Source of the DNA: Segatella copri
Lineage (GTDB): Bacteria; Bacteroidota; Bacteroidia; Bacteroidales; Bacteroidaceae
Assembly (NCBI RefSeq): GCF_009494395.1
Contig: NZ_VZCB01000052.1
Coordinates: 62,001 to 126,000, forward strand
Reading direction: 5' to 3'
DNA length: 64,000 bases
Below the pieces are notes generated by a model. The model was not told the origin of the DNA. It was given only the letters and a program-made list of their open reading frames with translations, and ran no database searches. A program made the position numbers and the translations under genes. Shown here one piece after another: positions 59,516 to 64,000 of this stretch; within the stretch, counting starts at the first letter, position 1; each line of letters opens with the position of its first letter.

Positions 59516-59674
59516 AGCTTATAGTTTTTGCTTACAAAATTACTCATAATTGGCGAAAATAAGGAATAATTTGCGTTAAATAAATCATAAAAATCATGCT
59601 TTCTCGATTTTCTTTCGTATTTTTGCATAAAGATTAATATATAACATTGCAAAATCGTTTTAAAAAAGATAAGT

Positions 59675-60337
59675 ATGAAAGTAGTACATAGTTCTTTGTT
59701 TCGTGCCGTCTGCGCCATCATCATTGGTGTTTTACTCATCCAATACCGCGAACAGACAGTCACATGGATTACCATCGCTATCGGTGTGTTGTTTTTCCTT
59801 TCTGGAGCCATCTCCCTCATCTCCTACTTCAGCGCTAAGAGAACTGCAGAGAAGATGCAAGGCCAGATGCTTTCTGACGCCAACGGCAAACAGATTATCG
59901 GAATCAAGCCCAACTTCCCTATCGTTGGTTTGGGCAGTCTGATTCTCGGCATGATTCTGGCATTGATGCCAAATGTATTCATCGCATGGCTGATGTTTAT
60001 CCTTTCGGCAATCCTGATCTTGGGTGCCATCACTCAAATGGCAAATCTGGTAACAGCTGCCAAGATGGGGCGTGTGGGCATCATCTACTGGCTTATGCCT
60101 TCAGCCCTTCTGCTTTTGGGTATACTGGCAGTCATCAAGCCTTCTGCCTTAGCCTCAGCCCCATTGCTCATCATCGGTTGGGCCATGTTGGTATACGGTG
60201 TAGTAGAATGCGCCAATGCCTTCAAGATTTCCAACAACCGACGTAACTGGCAGAGAAAGAACAACCAAAAGAACAACATCGTAGTAGACTCAGATTCTAC
60301 CAGTACCAAAAACGAAGAAGTTACTTTTATTGAATAG
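59675..60337 (+). CDS. DUF308/HdeD-like membrane protein
   Basis: 220-residue protein with six hydrophobic segments in three repeated pairs (such as VCAIIIGVLLIQYREQTV, LGSLILGMILALMPNVFIAW, LLLLGILAVIKPSALASAP) and a polar Asn/Lys-rich tail. Matches the DUF308 family including HdeD, linked to acid resistance in enterobacteria; its role here is unknown. A -7 box TATTTTTG lies at 59618-59625. Confidence 0.82.
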   Translation: MKVVHSSLFRAVCAIIIGVLLIQYREQTVTWITIAIGVLFFLSGAISLISYFSAKRTAEKMQGQMLSDANGKQIIGIKPNFPIVGLGSLILGMILALMPNVFIAWLMFILSAILILGAITQMANLVTAAKMGRVGIIYWLMPSALLLLGILAVIKPSALASAPLLIIGWAMLVYGVVECANAFKISNNRRNWQRKNNQKNNIVVDSDSTSTKNEEVTFIE

Positions 60338-60344
60338 AAAACAA

Positions 60345-60387
60345 AATAGCCTCACAAGTATCTTCAAACTTGCGAGGCTATTTTTAT
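60345..60387. terminator. Bidirectional terminator
   Basis: AATAGCCTC..CAAG/CTTG..GAGGCTATT hairpin (60345-60382) with TTTTATT on the plus strand and a T-rich tail on the minus strand; separates the DUF308 gene from udk. Confidence 0.8.
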
Positions 60388-61016
60388 TATTTTTCTACGA
60401 GTCCCTCTACATAGCGACAAAGGATACTGATACCCTTTTCATTCTCACCTCCCTGCGGAATGATGATATCTGCATAACGCTTGGTTGGCTCGATAAACTG
60501 CTCGTGCATAGGCTTGAGCACCTTGAGATAACGGTCTACGACCATTGATACCGTTCTACCTCGATCTATCGTATCACGCTGAATATTACGAATCAACCGT
60601 TCATCAGCATCGGTATCTACAAATACCTTCAGATCCATCAAACTGCGCAATTTCTTATCTACCAAGGTCATGATACCCTCAATTATCACTACCGGCTTTG
60701 GTTCAACATGAATCGTCTCCTGCTCACGGTTACATTTAATATAACTGTAGGTAGGCTGCTCTATAGCCTTGCCTGCACGCAAATCAGCAAGCTGCTGATG
60801 CAAGAGTTTCCAGTCGAAAGCCGATGGATGGTCGAAATTAATTTGATGGCGTTCCTCTTCCGTCATATGCGAGGTGTCATTATAATAAGAGTCGAGCGGC
60901 ACCACTGCTACATAATGCGGCGGCAGCACTTCTACGAGTTTCTTTACTACTGTTGTCTTGCCAGAACCTGTACCTCCAGCAATACCTATCACCGTTACCT
61001 TATCTATCTTTTCCAT
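60387..61016 (-). CDS. udk: Uridine kinase
   Basis: 209-residue enzyme phosphorylating uridine and cytidine (pyrimidine salvage). P-loop GIAGGTGSGKTTV at about 12-24, YYNDTSHMT, FDHPSAFDW and the lid-region RDTIDRGRTV. Last gene of a tight operon; only 3 bp separate it from the glycosylase gene. Confidence 0.93.
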   Translation of the reverse strand: MEKIDKVTVIGIAGGTGSGKTTVVKKLVEVLPPHYVAVVPLDSYYNDTSHMTEEERHQINFDHPSAFDWKLLHQQLADLRAGKAIEQPTYSYIKCNREQETIHVEPKPVVIIEGIMTLVDKKLRSLMDLKVFVDTDADERLIRNIQRDTIDRGRTVSMVVDRYLKVLKPMHEQFIEPTKRYADIIIPQGGENEKGISILCRYVEGLVEK

Positions 61017-61019
61017 TTT

Positions 61020-61589
61020 CTATAAGATTTCTTCAAACATTTTGCGATAATACTCAGCCTTTTTCTCCACCGCCATCGGATAAGCCCTGGAACTGGACGG
61101 CATGCGGTAAAGCCTAAGCTGACGAGTTCCGACAGTAAACTCAATAAATTCTCCCATTTTAGGAAGCGAACGAATACCAAAGTGGTCAGTAAATACCTTG
61201 GTGGCAAGCTGTCCTGCCGTAAGAACCGCCTTACATTCGGGTAATCTGGCAAGCATACCATCCAGATCAGAAGGCTGCACTATTTGCAAGTCTTTATCTG
61301 AAGCCGTATTCTTGGTTCGAATCACCTGTTGGGCGGTATCATAGATAGCCACTCCTTTTTCCTTCAGAAAATCCTTGATGGCATCCAGCCTATAAGTCTT
61401 ATGCTCCACATCTACGAAATGGAATTTATCTCCGAAGTAAATCAGTCCGAATATTCTCCACATGTCGTTCTGGAAGTTAGGATAATACCAGGGCATGCAC
61501 CATCGCTTCTCTGCGGGTGGAAAGGTACCGAGCATCAGCAACTTGGCATTGCCCGGTAACCATGGTTCAAAAGGATGTTCTTCAACCAT
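61020..61589 (-). CDS. Uracil-DNA-glycosylase superfamily protein
   Basis: 189 residues of the UDG fold. The N-terminal motif is LLMLGTFPPAEKRWCMPWYYPN, followed by FWRIFG-like NDMWRIFGLIYFG, and a C-terminal RMPSSSRAY in place of the HPSP motif of family 1. This combination resembles the hypoxanthine/uracil glycosylase group (family 6-like). A role in base excision repair of deaminated bases is likely. Starts 1 bp after the EEP-family stop, so translation is probably coupled. Confidence 0.82.
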   Translation of the reverse strand: MVEEHPFEPWLPGNAKLLMLGTFPPAEKRWCMPWYYPNFQNDMWRIFGLIYFGDKFHFVDVEHKTYRLDAIKDFLKEKGVAIYDTAQQVIRTKNTASDKDLQIVQPSDLDGMLARLPECKAVLTAGQLATKVFTDHFGIRSLPKMGEFIEFTVGTRQLRLYRMPSSSRAYPMAVEKKAEYYRKMFEEIL

Positions 61590-61590
61590 T

Positions 61591-62658
61591 TTATTTTTTC
61601 TCCTTCACCAGATATAAAACTACAGGCAAGTGATCGCTGTAACCGTTGAGCCATCTGCCACCCGCTTTGGTACGCAAAGGAGCTCCCTTGTACTGTCCTT
61701 CCTGCTGAATCAGATAATCTCTGCGGAATACATGGTGCTTCCAATACTTCAAGCTGCTGTAATCCTTGTTCTTAGAATCCTTATTCAAAAGACTAGGCGA
61801 GAGCACAATCTGATCGAAAAGGTTCCAGGAGCCATTATAGAACAATGTACCCTTACCTTCCTTAGCCAGGATATTATACCATGGATTGTACATATCATCA
61901 GGACCAACCTCAGAGATTTCGGCCTTTGCTTTCAATACCTTGTGCATACTTACATTTGTCGGATCATCGTTCATATCACCCATCACAAAGACCTTCATCT
62001 CTGGATTTAAGCGAAGCAGGGAATCCTTAACTACTTTAGTTTGACGAGCGCCACTCTCACGATAGAACGGACCTGAAAAACGGCTAGGCCAGTGACATAC
62101 AATGACAGCCACATCATCACCTCCCATTTCACCACGTACGGTAAGGAATCCGCGAGTCATGAAAGCCGAATCCTTTTCCAATTCCTGAACATAAGGAACC
62201 AATTTTACATTCTTGACGTTGAAAAGTGCTGGATTATAAAGTAAAGCACAGTCAATACCACGCTTATCAGGACCCTCAACATGACAGAATTGCATATTGC
62301 GAGCCTTCAAAGGAGGCTGAGCTGTAAGATCTTTCAAGACGTTGGCATTCTCCACCTCGGCAAGACCAATAAATGCACATCCCACGTTAGGCAGCACATC
62401 AGTACCCATATCAGCAAGGGCTCTGGACATATTCTTCAATTTGTTGGTATACTTCATACCATTCCATCCCTTGGCAGGCAAATATTCATAATCATTCTTA
62501 CCCGCATCATGACAGGTATCAAAGAGATTCTCCTGATTGTAGAATCCAACAGCATATACCTGAAACTGTTTACCACTAGAAGCCTTTGATTTCTTCTGGG
62601 CAATAGCACCCAAACTTATAAAAAGTAAGGCTGCCAAAAAAAGCATTTGTTTTCTCAT
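61591..62658 (-). CDS. Secreted endonuclease/exonuclease/phosphatase-family protein
   Basis: 355 residues: signal peptide (about 1-20), then an EEP fold with YNQENLFDTCHD (metal Glu), FIGLAEVENANVL, IVCHWPSRF, VMGDMNDDPTNVS and the terminal GYSDHLPVVLYL. All catalytic motifs are present. Exported members may be nucleases or phosphodiesterases; the substrate is unknown. First gene of the EEP-glycosylase-udk operon; a -7 box TATCTTTG (minus strand) is at 62732-62739. Confidence 0.88.
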   Translation of the reverse strand: MRKQMLFLAALLFISLGAIAQKKSKASSGKQFQVYAVGFYNQENLFDTCHDAGKNDYEYLPAKGWNGMKYTNKLKNMSRALADMGTDVLPNVGCAFIGLAEVENANVLKDLTAQPPLKARNMQFCHVEGPDKRGIDCALLYNPALFNVKNVKLVPYVQELEKDSAFMTRGFLTVRGEMGGDDVAVIVCHWPSRFSGPFYRESGARQTKVVKDSLLRLNPEMKVFVMGDMNDDPTNVSMHKVLKAKAEISEVGPDDMYNPWYNILAKEGKGTLFYNGSWNLFDQIVLSPSLLNKDSKNKDYSSLKYWKHHVFRRDYLIQQEGQYKGAPLRTKAGGRWLNGYSDHLPVVLYLVKEKK

Positions 62659-63171
62659 ACCACCTATTTAATATTAAAGTTATATACTTTTTACTATGCA
62701 CACAGCACACAACTGTGCGATTTTGTTGGGCAAAGATAGTACAAAAACCGCAGATTTCCCCATAAAAATGAATATTTTTTCAGAATTCATTCATTTTTAA
62801 CTAAAAAGACTTTCTTTTTCCGAAAAATTCTGCCAAAACATTCAGAATAGCTAAAAATGAGCAATTTACGAGAGTCTCACCTCAATAGTGGTAATGATTT
62901 GGCAACGGTTCTAATTTCTGCAATCTGCACAAGATTGCTTGTCAAACAACTCTTCTTGATTTGCTTGCAAAAGTATAATAAAAATTTTGATTGGCAAAAA
63001 TGCTGCTCGTTTTTTATGATTTATTTTCAGAACATATTTGGAATGTGATTAAAATTGTAACTTAGGACTGACTCGGAACAGTCCAATCTGTCTTTTTACC
63101 TACTTTAAGGTATTGCAAATATATACTAAAATTCGTACCTTTGCAGCCGATTTTGAATATTCAAACAGAGA
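62659..63171. other. Gene-free interval between divergent genes
   Basis: About 510 bp with the EEP operon promoter, the promoter of the gene at 63172, a second minus-strand -7 box (TACTTTTG, about 62970) and a GCAATCT/AGATTGC hairpin near 62919-62937. No coding region or RNA family recognised. Confidence 0.55.
63112..63143 (+). promoter_or_regulatory. Promoter of the barrel gene at 63172
   Basis: ATTG (63112-63115), 20-nt spacer, TACCTTTG (63136-63143). Confidence 0.65.
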
Positions 63172-64000
63172 ATGAGGCTACGATATGCTTATGTGCCTGT
63201 ACTTTTGCTCATGTCCTTTTCGGCAATGGCAAATGTATGGGCTTCGTCATTCCTTTCTCATAACGAAAGGGATTTTCGTCTTGCTGTGTCGGGTGATACG
63301 GTAAGGGGAAGTCGTACCTCTAAGCAGGATTCCATCTTCAAGACACTCAATCTCGACGAGGTGGTGGTGACCGCTGCCATCAAGGAGGTGGAGATGAAGG
63401 GCGATACCACGGTCATCAATGCCAATGCCTTCAAAACTCCCGAGGGGGCTTACCTCGAAGAACTCTTGAAGCGTGTGCCTGGCTTGGAATACGACAAGCA
63501 GGACAAGACGATAACCTACAACGGTCTTCCCATCCATGAAATCAATGTCAATGGCGAGAGTTTCTTTGGCGGCAACAGCACCCTCGCCCTCGAAAACCTG
63601 CCAGCCAAACTGGTGAGCAAAATCAAGGTATATGACAAGCGGAGCGAACTGGAGAAAATCACCAAGGTGCGCAAGGGAGGCGAGAACTATGTGCTGGACT
63701 TGCAGACCAAGCGAGAATTTAACGGCACGCTGATTACTTCGGCTGGCATCGGCAGGGGCAACAACGATAAGAAGGAGGCTGAGTTGATTTCCAATTTGTT
63801 CCGACAGACAGGCGACAATATTTCCGTGATAGCCCGAAGTGGCAACCGATATATGACTTCTCTCTGTCCCGACAACCGACAGGACAATGTGGCGATGAAC
63901 TTTGCCAAGAAGTTCTCCAAGCGGTTCACCCTCTATGGCAACATGATGTACAACCATTATGCCAGTGGCAACGAGAGCACCCTGTATAGCGAGCAATACC
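63172..64000 (+). CDS. TonB-receptor-like outer-membrane barrel (3' end off window)
   Basis: The 276 visible residues start MRLRYAYVPVLLLMSFSAMA, a signal peptide. A short linker is followed by a plug-like domain (about 55-170; NLDEVVVTAAIKEVEMKGDT, GAYLEELLKRVPGLE, LPIHEINVNGESFFGG) and the first barrel strands. Its domain arrangement resembles the gene at 41397, without the N-terminal carboxypeptidase-like domain. The frame is open to the window's end, so length and C terminus are unknown. The gene is missed by simple ORF lists because it is unfinished; the antisense frame here is a shadow. Confidence 0.87.
   Translation, partial: MRLRYAYVPVLLLMSFSAMANVWASSFLSHNERDFRLAVSGDTVRGSRTSKQDSIFKTLNLDEVVVTAAIKEVEMKGDTTVINANAFKTPEGAYLEELLKRVPGLEYDKQDKTITYNGLPIHEINVNGESFFGGNSTLALENLPAKLVSKIKVYDKRSELEKITKVRKGGENYVLDLQTKREFNGTLITSAGIGRGNNDKKEAELISNLFRQTGDNISVIARSGNRYMTSLCPDNRQDNVAMNFAKKFSKRFTLYGNMMYNHYASGNESTLYSEQY

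Noticed and set aside
63247-63996. 249-codon minus-strand ORF at the right end
   Set aside because: Shadow of the unfinished barrel gene starting at 63172, which has a signal peptide, plug motifs and a matching promoter.

Overview
The window is chromosomal DNA from a gut- or oral-type member of the Bacteroidota, most likely Prevotellaceae (Segatella/Prevotella, copri-like). The case rests on many Bacteroidota promoters of the form TTTG-N19/20-TAnnTTTG, few clear Shine-Dalgarno sites, SusC/OMP-type outer-membrane barrels, a C10 (SpeB-like) peptidase, NigD-like, PCMD and DUF6377 proteins, and typical gene neighbourhoods: pheA-aminotransferase-DAHP synthase/chorismate mutase-tyrA, pyrK-pyrD, zinc-ribbon/Nif3, and aguA-aguB. 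No tRNA, rRNA, CRISPR array or complete insertion sequence was recognised.

Layout. 1-12 kb (minus strand): ffh (partial), a secreted protein, gltD, the four-gene Phe/Tyr operon, pyrK-pyrD and an XRE regulator. The Phe/Tyr operon is preceded by a leader that carries a 25-codon Phe/Tyr-rich peptide and an attenuator-type terminator. 12.4-24 kb: holA, a restriction-like nuclease domain, ugd, a MaoC-type hydratase, a TerB-DnaJ protein, a zinc-ribbon/Nif3 pair, the agmatine-to-putrescine pair aguA-aguB with an AEC carrier, and an outer-membrane barrel. 24-27 kb: C10 peptidase and NigD-like lipoprotein.

27.2-36.7 kb is the accessory part. It holds an apparent higB-higA-vsr-membrane-protein operon, an AAA/DUF4143 ATPase whose promoter sits in three 33-bp tandem repeats, a second, truncated vsr start joined to a dispersed repeat, a deleted Rpn (PD-(D/E)XK) pseudogene, and a PLD-helicase-DUF3427/NUDIX/HNH gene cassette resembling a defence module. 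It ends in about 1 kb of non-coding DNA with perfect palindromes and tandem repeats.

36.7-64 kb returns to core genes: K+-dependent membrane pyrophosphatase, MATE exporter, small and large outer-membrane barrels, aroB, menE/menC, a GNAT-nitrilase fusion, an envelope operon (PCMD protein, BamA-like barrel, phosphoethanolamine transferase), rfbD/rfbB, a DUF6377 regulator, an SDR, a histidine phosphatase, a DUF308 membrane protein, an udk/glycosylase/EEP operon, and the start of another TonB-receptor-like barrel. The best supported regulatory discovery is the pheA attenuator at 8136-8352. The best candidates for poorly described systems are the helicase-NUDIX-HNH cassette and the terminated RNA upstream of rfbD.
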